Source: Spirochaetia bacterium UBA5368 | Lineage (GTDB): Bacteria > Spirochaetota > UBA4802 > UBA5368 | Length of the DNA stretch: 9,383 bases | Reading direction: 5' to 3' | Assembly (NCBI GenBank): GCA_002407865.1 | Contig: DHPI01000065.1 | Location: 1-9,383, forward strand | Shown: in pieces, positions 1 through 7,500 of the stretch | How positions within the stretch are numbered: position 1 is the stretch's first letter | How the letters are laid out: every line of letters begins with the position of its first letter | Made by a program: the position numbers and the translations under genes | The notes under the pieces: generated by a model | Told to the model about the DNA's origin: nothing | Seen by the model: the letters and a program-made list of their open reading frames with translations, nothing else | Databases searched by the model: none

Positions 1-45
1 CCCTAAAATTAATCTGCTACCCGGTATCAAGCATTGAAATTTAAT

Positions 46-73
46 TTGACGAAACCATAAAAGGACATATGCT
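46..73 (+). promoter_or_regulatory. Predicted sigma70-type promoter of the FN3 protein gene
   Basis: A -35 hexamer TTGACG (46-51) is followed after 16 bases by TATGCT (68-73). An overlapping alternative -10, TATAGT (73-78), sits 21 bases from the -35, which is too far. Transcription would start near position 80. This excludes the GTG at 79 as a practical start and leaves a leader of about 40 bases before the ATG at 121. Confidence 0.45.
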
Positions 74-120
74 ATAGTGTGATTTTTTCGAATCCCATTA
101 CGACACAGGTAACGCGAAAC

Positions 121-1059
121 ATGAAAAAACCATTGTGTATAACATTCTGTGCGATTGTAATGACAGTATCCGGCAATCCTGCGGTTTTTCCGGAAAATCC
201 CGGTCAAATCACCCCATCCGTATCGGAGATTTCCGATGTAACGGCAAGCGACGGCGATTCCACGGAATACGCGGTGCTGACGTGGGCATCGTCTGTACAA
301 TACGAACGGTATGGCGTGTTCAGGGCATCCTCCGAATCCGGCGACTATGCCGAAATCGGCACCGCCACGTTACCCCCGTATAACGACGCAGACGCCATTC
401 CGGGAGTCAAATACTGGTACAAATTGAAGGGATATACAGGGGATGCGGCATCGGATTTCAGCGCCGTCGATGCCGGTTACAGAAAAATCGCCCCCCCGCC
501 CGGCCTGGACATGGACGAGGTGATGAAGGAAAAAAACAAACAGCCGCCGCGGTATACAGACGCAGTGCAGAAAAAGAAGGCTCTCGCCGACGAGATGAAG
601 CTGCAGCCGTATTACATGCACCCGGTGAAACTGAACCTTGTCATCTTCGTGTCGCGCTCGTACATCAGGAACGGCGATCTGCGCATACTGAAAAATTTCG
701 ACGCATATACCGTCAGCAGCGACGGAAGCTCCCTGTTGCTGGTCAACAACAAATCCCCCTTTGCGGTCAACTTCGCAAGCAAACGCTTTTGTAGGATGTA
801 CGGCGAATTCGACCGGGAACTGTTCGACCGCCTGGTGAAAAACGCGCTCTGTTACTGCGTATACACGGGTGACCGCGAACTCGTGCAGGAAGACGGCACC
901 ATCTATATGGTTCCGGGATTTGAAGCGGTCGGGTTAAGCACCGAATATAATTATAACAGCAGGGAATGGCCGCAAAAAACGCTCATGTTCGCCACCGACA
1001 ATAATGAATACAGGGAAAAGATGAAAAAAGCGGAAGAAACCACCGGCGAAACCCCATGA
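121..1059 (+). CDS. Exported fibronectin type III protein, unknown C-terminal region
   Basis: This encodes a 312-residue protein. The reading frame is open from a GTG at 79, but I chose the ATG at 121: it begins a normal signal peptide (MKKP, then hydrophobic residues 5-17, cleavage probably near residues 18-21) and lies downstream of the predicted promoter. Shine-Dalgarno support is weak (AGGT, 10 bases upstream). No convincing lipobox is seen. Residues about 33-122 form one fibronectin type III module, recognisable from VTASDG, VLTW, Y-x-V-F-R, a PGVKYWYK strand and a closing DxGYR. A proline- and lysine-rich linker (about 123-175) follows, then about 130 residues that I do not recognise. 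The FN3 fold mediates binding, so a periplasmic or surface role is inferred; no catalytic motif is visible. The linker is encoded next to a C7 and an A7 tract. The gene appears monocistronic. Confidence 0.85.
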   Translation: MKKPLCITFCAIVMTVSGNPAVFPENPGQITPSVSEISDVTASDGDSTEYAVLTWASSVQYERYGVFRASSESGDYAEIGTATLPPYNDADAIPGVKYWYKLKGYTGDAASDFSAVDAGYRKIAPPPGLDMDEVMKEKNKQPPRYTDAVQKKKALADEMKLQPYYMHPVKLNLVIFVSRSYIRNGDLRILKNFDAYTVSSDGSSLLLVNNKSPFAVNFASKRFCRMYGEFDRELFDRLVKNALCYCVYTGDRELVQEDGTIYMVPGFEAVGLSTEYNYNSREWPQKTLMFATDNNEYREKMKKAEETTGETP

Positions 1060-1485
1060 CGGTAATTGTTTGAATTATGTATCTCCCACTACAAATCACG
1101 GTTGAAATCGGCGTATGCACGCTGCGCATGCGCCGTCTGGATTCACAGCGGAGAAATGCACACATAATCCCATAATAGAAGCCACAAAAGAGGCTCTGCC
1201 TTTGCTCGGGTGGAAAAAATCGTTACAGCACCACTCTCAATTGCGCCACCTCATATAAAAAATCCCGGGATAAAAACAGCTCGAATATCAGAGCCCTCAA
1301 CCTCCATAATGAGATTTTTCTCATCGTATATATTTCAACGCTCGAATGTGCAAACATCATTATTAAATACCGATAATCCGGCAAAATTTTGATTTTTTTC
1401 CCGGGAGAGATACCTTGTTAAATATTTCGAGTGCTATACGCCACGCTTATCGATACGATACATATAAATAGTTGCGCTATTTTCT
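1060..1485. other. AT-rich intergenic spacer without a convincing gene
   Basis: This 426-base stretch lies between the FN3 gene and the receiver gene. A 60-codon frame beginning with GTG at 1210 has no ribosome binding site and no recognisable protein, so I do not call it. No strong intrinsic terminator follows the FN3 gene. The stretch contains a 10-base palindrome GCGCATGCGC (1124-1133), a short imperfect inverted repeat near 1310-1325 (ATGAG/CTCAT), and a spaced inverted repeat annotated separately. A -10-like TATAAA (1463-1468) lacks a good -35, so the promoter of the next gene is unresolved. Confidence 0.6.
1263..1406. repeat. Spaced inverted repeat built on TCCCGGGA
   Basis: The left arm TCCCGGGATAAAAA (1263-1276) recurs in reverse complement as the right arm at 1393-1406, with 13 of 14 bases matching. 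About 116 bases separate the arms. Each arm carries a perfect 8-base palindrome. No target-site duplication is visible, and the interior has no recognisable gene. It could be a small non-autonomous element, a pair of operator sites, or chance in an AT-rich background. Confidence 0.35.
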
Positions 1486-1962
1486 ATGGAGAATAATAAT
1501 TGCGGGATGTCTGATTATTCTAAAGATACGAAAAATAATTCTGATCTCCACACGCGCTTGCTGCAACCGGGGCAAAAGGGCACGATCCTTATCATGGATG
1601 ATGAGGAAAGCATCCTCATCGTTACTGGCAAGATGCTGAAAATCCTCGGATACGATGTTCTCTGCGCCAGGAACGGCCTTGAGGCGCTGCTCTTGTTTTC
1701 CGAAATGCACGAGAAGGGCACGCCTGTAAAGGGCGTTATTATGGACCTTATCATCCGCGGCGGCATTGGCGGCAAGGCGGCAATGGAGGCCCTGCGACAG
1801 ATAGATCCCGCGGTCAAAGCAATCGTATCGAGCGGCTATTCTCACGATCCCATCATGGCCGACTACCGTCAGTACGGATTCAGCGGCGTTTTAGTGAAGC
1901 CTTACAAATTCGAAGACCTGCGAGATTCGCTGCAAAAGCTCATGGAGCAGCCCGCGGAATGA
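1486..1962 (+). CDS. Stand-alone response-regulator receiver protein
   Basis: This encodes 158 residues, of which about 32-155 form a CheY-like receiver. Landmarks are the acidic pair D38-D39, the predicted phosphoacceptor D87 in MDLII, the switch serine S116 in VSSGY, and K138-P139. A phosphate from a partner histidine kinase would go to D87. No DNA-binding or enzymatic output domain follows. The sequence style (GG-x-GGK after the Asp, SSGYS-x-DP, YGFSG-x-x-x-KPY) matches receivers usually fused to the C-terminus of hybrid histidine kinases, here without kinase or PAS domains. An arginine replaces the usual proline in the loop after D87. Residues 1-31 are polar and probably disordered. The start is uncertain: the ATG at 1486 has no clear ribosome site, and a second in-frame ATG lies at 1507. 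No kinase gene is adjacent; the next gene, lhr, starts 131 bases downstream. Confidence 0.9.
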   Translation: MENNNCGMSDYSKDTKNNSDLHTRLLQPGQKGTILIMDDEESILIVTGKMLKILGYDVLCARNGLEALLLFSEMHEKGTPVKGVIMDLIIRGGIGGKAAMEALRQIDPAVKAIVSSGYSHDPIMADYRQYGFSGVLVKPYKFEDLRDSLQKLMEQPAE

Positions 1963-1990
1963 TTGTGCAATAACCGTATCCACTGCTGTT

Positions 1991-1999
1991 TTATCCACA
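1991..1999 (+). promoter_or_regulatory. Single perfect DnaA-box sequence
   Basis: TTATCCACA matches the canonical high-affinity DnaA box exactly and lies about 95 bases ahead of the lhr start codon. No second box is apparent nearby, so this is not a replication origin. It could be a DnaA-regulated promoter site, but a single 9-base match can occur by chance. Confidence 0.25.
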
Positions 2000-2093
2000 C
2001 GGACGCCCTATCCTGTTTTCTCGCGTATTTTGATTGAAAAAACAACCGGTCCGCCCATAGACTACGGCAAGATCACGACCGACAGGTTCCGCG

Positions 2094-5000
2094 ATGAGCA
2101 CCACACACGACAGCCTTGAGCACTTCCACCCGGTCATCCAGGCATGGTTCCGCGGCTGTTTCGGCGCACCCGTCGATGCGCAGGCACAGGCATGGCCCGT
2201 AATCGCAGCGGGCCGGCACGTACTGGTGACGGCCCCGACGGGAAGCGGCAAAACCCTCACGGCGTTTCTGTGGGCAATCAATCAACTTGTAACGGGCGCG
2301 TGGCCGGCAGGCTCCACACGCGTGCTGTACATCTCGCCGCTGAAAGCGCTGAACAACGATGTGCGCATAAATCTACTACAACCCCTCGGCGAACTGCGCG
2401 GCCGCTTCGATGAGGCGGGCATCGCGTTCCCCGATATCAACGTACTCACGCGAAGCGGCGACACCCCGCCCGACGAGCGGCGGCGGATGGCGCGCCGCCC
2501 GCCCGAGATACTCATTACCACGCCGGAAAGCCTGAACATACTGCTTTCATCTAAAAGCGGCCGCGCCGGCCTTACCGGCATAGCCTCGGTAATCCTCGAT
2601 GAAATACACGCCATTGCAGGCACAAAGCGCGGGACGCACCTCATAACGGCAGTCGAGCGGCTTGTGCCGCTTTCGGGCGAGTTTCAGCGCATCGCCCTCT
2701 CCGCCACGGTGCGCCCGGTTGAGACCGTCGCCGGTTTTGTCGGAGGATTTATACAGCACGGAAGCGGCGCCGGGTGCGGCTATGAAGCCAGGCCTGTCAC
2801 AATAATCAGGGCGGGCGGCGGCAGGCAATACCGCCTGAGCGTTACCTTCCCGGAAAACGCGCGCGAACAAATGGCAGATAATTCATGGTGGCCTGCCCTC
2901 ATCGAATCGTTCAGACACGTTATCGACGAAAGCCGCTCGACCCTTTTCTTTACCAACAGCAGGCGGACCGCCGAGCGCGTGGCGCGATTGCTCAACGAGA
3001 ACGCGGATGAAACGATCGCGTATTCGCACCACGGTTCGCTCTCGCGCGAGATACGCCTCGCGGTGGAACAGAAGCTTAAATCGGGCGAAATCAGGGCCAT
3101 TGTCGCGACATCCTCGCTTGAACTGGGCATCGATATCGGCGACCTCGACCGCGTGGCGCTTATCCAGACGCCGTTCTCGGCGGCCTCCGCCATTCAGCGC
3201 ATCGGACGCTCCGGTCACGGCGTGGGACAGGCCAGCACCGGCATCATTTACCCGACACATGGCATGGATTTTCTCACCGCGGCGGTGCTCGCACGCTGTG
3301 TGGTAACGGGCGATATCGACGAACTGCGCCCCGTGGAATGCCCCCTGGACGTATTGGCGCAGGTGATTCTCTCAATGACGTGCGTCGAGGAGTGGGATAT
3401 CGACCGTCTCTACGAACACCTGCGGACATGTTATCCTTACCGCAATCTTCCGCGGCGGCAGTTCGACCTGGTGCTGGCCATGCTGGCCGGGCGTTATGCC
3501 GATACGCGGGTGCGCGAACTTGTTCCGAGAATCTCAATCGATACCATCGATAACACCGTGCGTTCGCGTAACGGCGCGCCGCGACTGCTTTTCATGTCGG
3601 GCGGCACAATCCCCGACAGGGGCTACTACGATCTTCGCGTACACAATTCACACGCGAAGATCGGCGAGTTAGACGAGGAATTCGTATGGGAACGCCGTGT
3701 CGGCGAGACCTTCGCGTTCGGCACGCAGGCATGGCGCATTCAGCGCATCACCCACAACGAGGTCGAAGTTGTCCCGGCCGGAAACGCGCCGGGAATCATC
3801 CCCTTCTGGAGGGCCGAAAACCAGGATCGCGATTTCCATTTTGCCGAGGCCGTCGCGCGATTTCTCGAAAATGCCGATCCCGGCATTGACGACGAAAACT
3901 TCGCCGCCACGCTTTGCACATCGTATTACATGGACGCCCCGGCGGCGGACGAGCTTACCTCGTTTCTTCGACGCCAGAAGGACGCGACGAAATCGCCCCT
4001 GCCGCACCGGCACCACCTGCTGGTCGAGCACTTCGACGATCCCCTGAACACCTCCGATTCAAAACAGGTGATACTCCACACCATGTGGGGCGGCCGGGTG
4101 AACCGCCCCTTTGCGCTGGCGCTTGCGTCCGCGTGGGAACAGGCCTATCACTACCGGCCGGAAACGATCGTCAACAACGAGAGCATACTGCTGATGCTGC
4201 CGCATGGATTTTCCGCCGCCGATATTTTCAGCATGGTGAGCGCCGGGAATATCGAGGCGCTGTTGCGGAAGTCTCTCGAATCGACGGGATTTTTCGGCGC
4301 ACGTTTTCGCGAAAACGCCGGCAGGGCGCTTTTGCTGCCGCGCGCGAGCTTCAATAAACGACTGCCCCTCTGGTTCAACCGGCTGCGGGCGAAGAAGCTT
4401 ATGCAGGCTGTGCTGAACTACGAGGACTTTCCCATCCTGCTTGAAACCTGGCGCGAATGCCTGCGGGACGAGTTCGATCTTGAACACTGCCGGCTGCTGC
4501 TCGATGAAATCCGCGCCGGCGTCATCACCGTCACGGAAACGACGACCACCACGGCGTCGCCGTTTGCCGGCAGCCTTGTATGGCAGCAGGCTAACACCTA
4601 CATGTACGCGGACGACACGCCCTCATCCCGGACGGGGTCGATGTTGAGCGAGGAACTGATAAAGGAGATTGCCGCATCATCACGGCTTCGTCCGCGCATC
4701 TCGCCGGAATCCGTTCGGCAGCTCGAGCGCAAGCTTCAGCGCACCGAAGAAGGCTATGCCCCGCAGAATTCACGCGAACTGCTCGACTTCCTTAAAGAGC
4801 GGCTTCTTGTTCCCGAACGCGAATGGAATGACCTGCGTGCCGCGATGGAGCGCGACGGCGCGGTAGCCCCCGATGCGGCGATTGCGGAAACAGCCGGCAA
4901 GATAGTGACGCTTACCCTCCCCGGCGCCTCGCACCAGGCTATCGCCGCAGTGGAAACGCTTCCCCGTCTCGCCGCCGCCCTGGGCATTCGCGATGTGGCC

Positions 5001-6620
5001 GTCGCGCAGGCAGCAAACCCGCCGGAGGTTACGGACACGCTGTCTGTGCGCCCCCTGATTACGGATGCCCTGTCGCACGAAGCGCTTCGCGCGAACCTCG
5101 CCGCAGTGTTCCGCGTTTCACCCGATGACAATTCGTTTGACAGCGATAACGGGACAACTGACTTTATCGCACAATTTCTTTCGTATTACGGACCTTCCGG
5201 GATTACGAATATCACGCAACTGCTTGGCATCGGGGAAGCGGCGCTTAACGACGCACTCGCCATCCTCGCCGAAAAGCAGGCCATCGTGATCGACCGCATC
5301 ACCGCCGACGCGTGCGAACTTGAGGTGTGCGATCTCGGCAACCTCGAAATACTGCTGCGCATGGCAAGAAGCGAGCGGCGCCCCACGTGTACGGCGCTTC
5401 CCATCGAGCGCCTGCCGCTGTTCATGGCCGCGTGGCAGGGGCTCGCGGAAAAAGGCGGCGACGTGGAGGATATGCAAAACCGGCTTGACCAGCTCTTCGG
5501 CTGCCCGGCCGCGGCCTCCGCGTGGGAGGAGCATATTTTTCCCGCACGGCTCGAACCGTACTATACCGAATGGCTCGACAGCCTTATGCTGTCGAGCGGG
5601 CTTTCATGGTTCGGCTGCGCCGCGCGAAAAATCTTTTTCGCCTTCCCCGAGGATACCGGCCTGTTTGCAGAGCGGGCACAGAATGGCGATACCGGCGCCG
5701 AATCGCTGCTGCCCGATACAGCGGGACGATACGGCTTTTTCGACATCGTGAAACACTCGGGACTCGGCACTGCGGAGGCGACCAGGCGGCTGTGGCGCGC
5801 CGTATGGGATGGCCGCATCGCCGGCGACACGTTCGGCGCGCTGCGCAGGGGAATGCTCAATAATTTCGCCCCGTTTTCGCCTAACGAGGGGGTGCCGGCC
5901 GGCGCTCGCTCGCGGTACAACCGCTGGACGGCAAGTCGCCCGCTTCACGGGAACTGGTACGCGGTAACGCCCGGCGGCGCTGCGCTGAATGAAAACGGGG
6001 AATTCGATATTCTCGAAATGGAGGAGGTCGCCAGGGACCGCGTGCGGCAGCTTTTCCGGCGCTACGGCATACTCTTCAGGGAACTGCTGGTAACCGAGCT
6101 TCCGCCCCTGCAATGGGGACGGATATTCAGGGCCCTGCGCCTCATGGAGCTTTCGGGCGAGATTCTTACGGGACGGTTTTTCGAGGGGGTCCCCGGCGTG
6201 CAGTTCATCTCGCACGAGGCTTTCCGGTTTCTGGGCCGCCCGCTTCCCTCAGAGAGCGTGTACTGGATGAACGCAACCGATCCAGCGTCGCTGTGCGGCA
6301 TACAGATCGAGGGATTGAAAGCCTCGCTGCCGACGCGGATCGCCTCGAACCATATCGTATATTGCGGCGATGCGCCGGTGCTGATATCGCGCAGAAACGG
6401 CAAAGCGCTCGAATTCCGCACAACGCCCGAAGATCCCCGCATTCCCGAGTACCTCACTATTTTCAGAGACCTGCTTTCCCGCCGGTTCAATCCGCCGCGG
6501 GCAATACTCGTCGAGACAATCAACGGCGCCGACGCCGCGCGTAGCGGGTACGCCGCGCCGATGAAGTCGTTCGGATTCATCGCACAGTTCAGGCGCCTGG
6601 AGCTGTGGAAAAAGTTTTAA
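2094..6620 (+). CDS. lhr: Full-length Lhr-type ATP-dependent DNA helicase
   Basis: This 1508-residue superfamily 2 helicase is close in length to E. coli Lhr (about 1538). Lhr proteins are ATP-driven 3'-to-5' helicases that unwind DNA and RNA:DNA hybrids and act in DNA repair. Visible motifs are Walker A APTGSGKT (47-54), SPLKALNND (81-89), TPES (143-146), DEIH (169-172), SAT (203-205), FFTNSRR (285-291), HHGSLSR (312-318), ATSSLELGIDIG (338-349) and QRIGRSGH (368-375). A winged-helix region (about 410-470) and a beta-barrel region rich in FGTQAWRI and PFWRAE motifs follow. SPFA (822-825) marks the end of the Lhr core. The long C-terminal domain contains the YYGPSG segment near 1031 and a GRIFRALR-type region near the end, as in long Lhr proteins rather than core-only ones. 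The frame is intact. The ATG at 2094 has a weak AGG about 8 bases upstream. No metallophosphoesterase, ligase or exonuclease partner is adjacent. Confidence 0.95.
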   Translation: MSTTHDSLEHFHPVIQAWFRGCFGAPVDAQAQAWPVIAAGRHVLVTAPTGSGKTLTAFLWAINQLVTGAWPAGSTRVLYISPLKALNNDVRINLLQPLGELRGRFDEAGIAFPDINVLTRSGDTPPDERRRMARRPPEILITTPESLNILLSSKSGRAGLTGIASVILDEIHAIAGTKRGTHLITAVERLVPLSGEFQRIALSATVRPVETVAGFVGGFIQHGSGAGCGYEARPVTIIRAGGGRQYRLSVTFPENAREQMADNSWWPALIESFRHVIDESRSTLFFTNSRRTAERVARLLNENADETIAYSHHGSLSREIRLAVEQKLKSGEIRAIVATSSLELGIDIGDLDRVALIQTPFSAASAIQRIGRSGHGVGQASTGIIYPTHGMDFLTAAVLARCVVTGDIDELRPVECPLDVLAQVILSMTCVEEWDIDRLYEHLRTCYPYRNLPRRQFDLVLAMLAGRYADTRVRELVPRISIDTIDNTVRSRNGAPRLLFMSGGTIPDRGYYDLRVHNSHAKIGELDEEFVWERRVGETFAFGTQAWRIQRITHNEVEVVPAGNAPGIIPFWRAENQDRDFHFAEAVARFLENADPGIDDENFAATLCTSYYMDAPAADELTSFLRRQKDATKSPLPHRHHLLVEHFDDPLNTSDSKQVILHTMWGGRVNRPFALALASAWEQAYHYRPETIVNNESILLMLPHGFSAADIFSMVSAGNIEALLRKSLESTGFFGARFRENAGRALLLPRASFNKRLPLWFNRLRAKKLMQAVLNYEDFPILLETWRECLRDEFDLEHCRLLLDEIRAGVITVTETTTTTASPFAGSLVWQQANTYMYADDTPSSRTGSMLSEELIKEIAASSRLRPRISPESVRQLERKLQRTEEGYAPQNSRELLDFLKERLLVPEREWNDLRAAMERDGAVAPDAAIAETAGKIVTLTLPGASHQAIAAVETLPRLAAALGIRDVAVAQAANPPEVTDTLSVRPLITDALSHEALRANLAAVFRVSPDDNSFDSDNGTTDFIAQFLSYYGPSGITNITQLLGIGEAALNDALAILAEKQAIVIDRITADACELEVCDLGNLEILLRMARSERRPTCTALPIERLPLFMAAWQGLAEKGGDVEDMQNRLDQLFGCPAAASAWEEHIFPARLEPYYTEWLDSLMLSSGLSWFGCAARKIFFAFPEDTGLFAERAQNGDTGAESLLPDTAGRYGFFDIVKHSGLGTAEATRRLWRAVWDGRIAGDTFGALRRGMLNNFAPFSPNEGVPAGARSRYNRWTASRPLHGNWYAVTPGGAALNENGEFDILEMEEVARDRVRQLFRRYGILFRELLVTELPPLQWGRIFRALRLMELSGEILTGRFFEGVPGVQFISHEAFRFLGRPLPSESVYWMNATDPASLCGIQIEGLKASLPTRIASNHIVYCGDAPVLISRRNGKALEFRTTPEDPRIPEYLTIFRDLLSRRFNPPRAILVETINGADAARSGYAAPMKSFGFIAQFRRLELWKKF

Positions 6621-6652
6621 TCCGCGCAATGAAAATCAATCAAAAATAATTT

Positions 6653-6680
6653 TTGACATTTTATCGCATAATGATAGCAT
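6653..6680 (+). promoter_or_regulatory. Strong predicted sigma70 promoter, extended -10
   Basis: A perfect -35 TTGACA (6653-6658) is followed after 16 bases by TAGCAT (6675-6680). The -10 is preceded by TG plus one base (6672-6674), the extended -10 arrangement. Transcription would start near 6687, at the foot of a strong hairpin. This is the best promoter in the window and should drive the acetyltransferase gene independently of lhr. Confidence 0.6.
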
Positions 6681-6683
6681 ATC

Positions 6684-6758
6684 AACAACGGGATGCGCGT
6701 GTTCACGCCCCGTTGTTTCGCCCGGGCGCCGCCTCGGGGCGACGCGGGAATCGCCCGC
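6684..6758 (+). promoter_or_regulatory. GC-rich multi-hairpin mRNA leader
   Basis: A 9-bp stem AACAACGGG (6684-6692) with CCCGTTGTT (6709-6717) encloses a 4-base bulge and an inner stem of 4-5 bp (6697-6708). It is followed by a palindrome CGCCCGGGCG (6719-6728), a possible CGCC/GGCG stem (6727-6741) and a 5-bp hairpin GCGGG/CCCGC (6744-6758). All lie between the predicted transcription start and the GGAGG site. The first stem, followed only by TTT, might also act as a weak terminator for lhr. I cannot match it to a known riboswitch class. Confidence 0.45.
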
Positions 6759-6790
6759 AATGAGTGAACAATTACCACATGGAGGATACG

Positions 6791-7357
6791 ATGAAACGGT
6801 ACAGGGTAAAGGGCGTGAGGATCTATGAAAATACGCTAATCCGGGGTTTCGAACACATCGTTTTCGGCGAGAACATCATCATCGACAGCTTTGTGCACAT
6901 CTACGCGAAAAAGAAAATCACCATAGGCAACTACGTGTCGATCGGGAATTTCGTATTCTTGAGCGGCGGCGAGGAAATCAGCATCGGCGATTTTTCCGGC
7001 CTGGCTCAAGGCAGCAAGATATTCGCATCGACCGACGACTTCAAAAATTGGGGATTCGGCAATCCCACAATCGACGAAAAATACCGCAATCCCACGCGAA
7101 AGCCCGTGCGCATCGAGCGTTTCTGCGTTATCGGCGCGAACAGCGTGACCCTCCCCGGCGTGACCATCGGCGAGGGAGCAACGGTCGGCGCATGCTCGGT
7201 CGTGACCCGCGACTTAGAGCCGTGGGGCATCTATATCGGCAACAGGCGCATCGGCGAGCGCGACCGCGACGGCGTGTTGCGTAATTACGAAAAGTTTCTC
7301 AGCGAACAGGAAACGCAGAAACGCGAGGGGCGCGCATTCGGCCTGTTTCGGCGCTGA
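6791..7357 (+). CDS. Hexapeptide-repeat (left-handed beta-helix) O-acetyltransferase
   Basis: This encodes a 188-residue protein. The frame opens at a GTG at 6764, but the ATG at 6791 has an ideal GGAGG 5 bases upstream (6781-6785) and is preferred. Repeated [IV]-G-x hexapeptides (ITIGNY 43-48, SIGNF 50-54, SIGDF 64-68, VIGANSVTLPGVTIGEGATVGACSV split over 113-137) build the left-handed beta-helix of the maltose/galactoside O-acetyltransferase group, which usually transfer acetyl from acetyl-CoA to a sugar hydroxyl. Residues 78-83 read FASTDD, where many homologues carry the catalytic histidine of an SH motif; SDD variants are known to me in polysaccharide acetyltransferases. The usual C-terminal GNPA is GNRRI (150-154). 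The C-terminus is highly charged. No polysaccharide genes are adjacent, so the substrate is unknown. The enzyme is probably a cytoplasmic trimer. Confidence 0.88.
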   Translation: MKRYRVKGVRIYENTLIRGFEHIVFGENIIIDSFVHIYAKKKITIGNYVSIGNFVFLSGGEEISIGDFSGLAQGSKIFASTDDFKNWGFGNPTIDEKYRNPTRKPVRIERFCVIGANSVTLPGVTIGEGATVGACSVVTRDLEPWGIYIGNRRIGERDRDGVLRNYEKFLSEQETQKREGRAFGLFRR

Positions 7358-7363
7358 AAGACA

Positions 7364-7415
7364 GTGACCTTCCGGCCGGAGGGTCACCGTAACCGCATGA
7401 CGGTTCCAATTTTTT
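7364..7415 (+). terminator. Double-hairpin intrinsic terminator
   Basis: Just after the acetyltransferase stop, bases 7364-7387 form a nearly perfect stem: GTGACC pairs with GGTCAC, with one T-G wobble and TCCGG/CCGGA inside. A second stem AACCG/CGGTT (7391-7405, loop CATGA) is followed by a run of six T at 7410-7415. The second stem plus the T run fits an intrinsic terminator; the first probably adds strength or 3'-end stability. Confidence 0.65.
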
Positions 7416-7469
7416 CGAAAACGGATAATCACGGATGGGCGTCGATATCTCCGCCCTGATTATTCATTT

Positions 7470-7491
7470 TATATTCTACCATACTATGGAG
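7470..7491 (+). promoter_or_regulatory. Possible -10 element and ribosome binding site of the lipid kinase
   Basis: TATATT (7470-7475) matches five of six bases of the -10 consensus, but no good -35 lies upstream. Transcription from it would start near 7482. GGAG at 7488-7491 sits 9 bases before the ATG at 7501. Together these argue that translation starts at 7501 rather than at the open ATG at 7435. Confidence 0.4.
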
Positions 7492-7500
7492 TATACATTC

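Noticed and set aside
85..100. TTCGAATCCC resembling a tRNA T-loop or a tRNA attachment-site core.
   Set aside because: The complementary T-stem strand and an acceptor stem are missing.
1210..1392. A 60-codon plus-strand frame in the long spacer.
   Set aside because: It begins with GTG without a ribosome site, overlaps the inverted repeat, and the product resembles no known protein.
5604..6215. A long minus-strand frame (203 codons) and several shorter ones inside the helicase gene.
   Set aside because: They are antisense shadows of a GC-rich gene whose plus-strand product has all the Lhr motifs.
7435..7500. A 22-residue N-terminal extension of the lipid kinase from the ATG at 7435.
   Set aside because: There is no ribosome site before 7435, while GGAG precedes 7501, and the family normally begins near the PxxxIIVNP segment.
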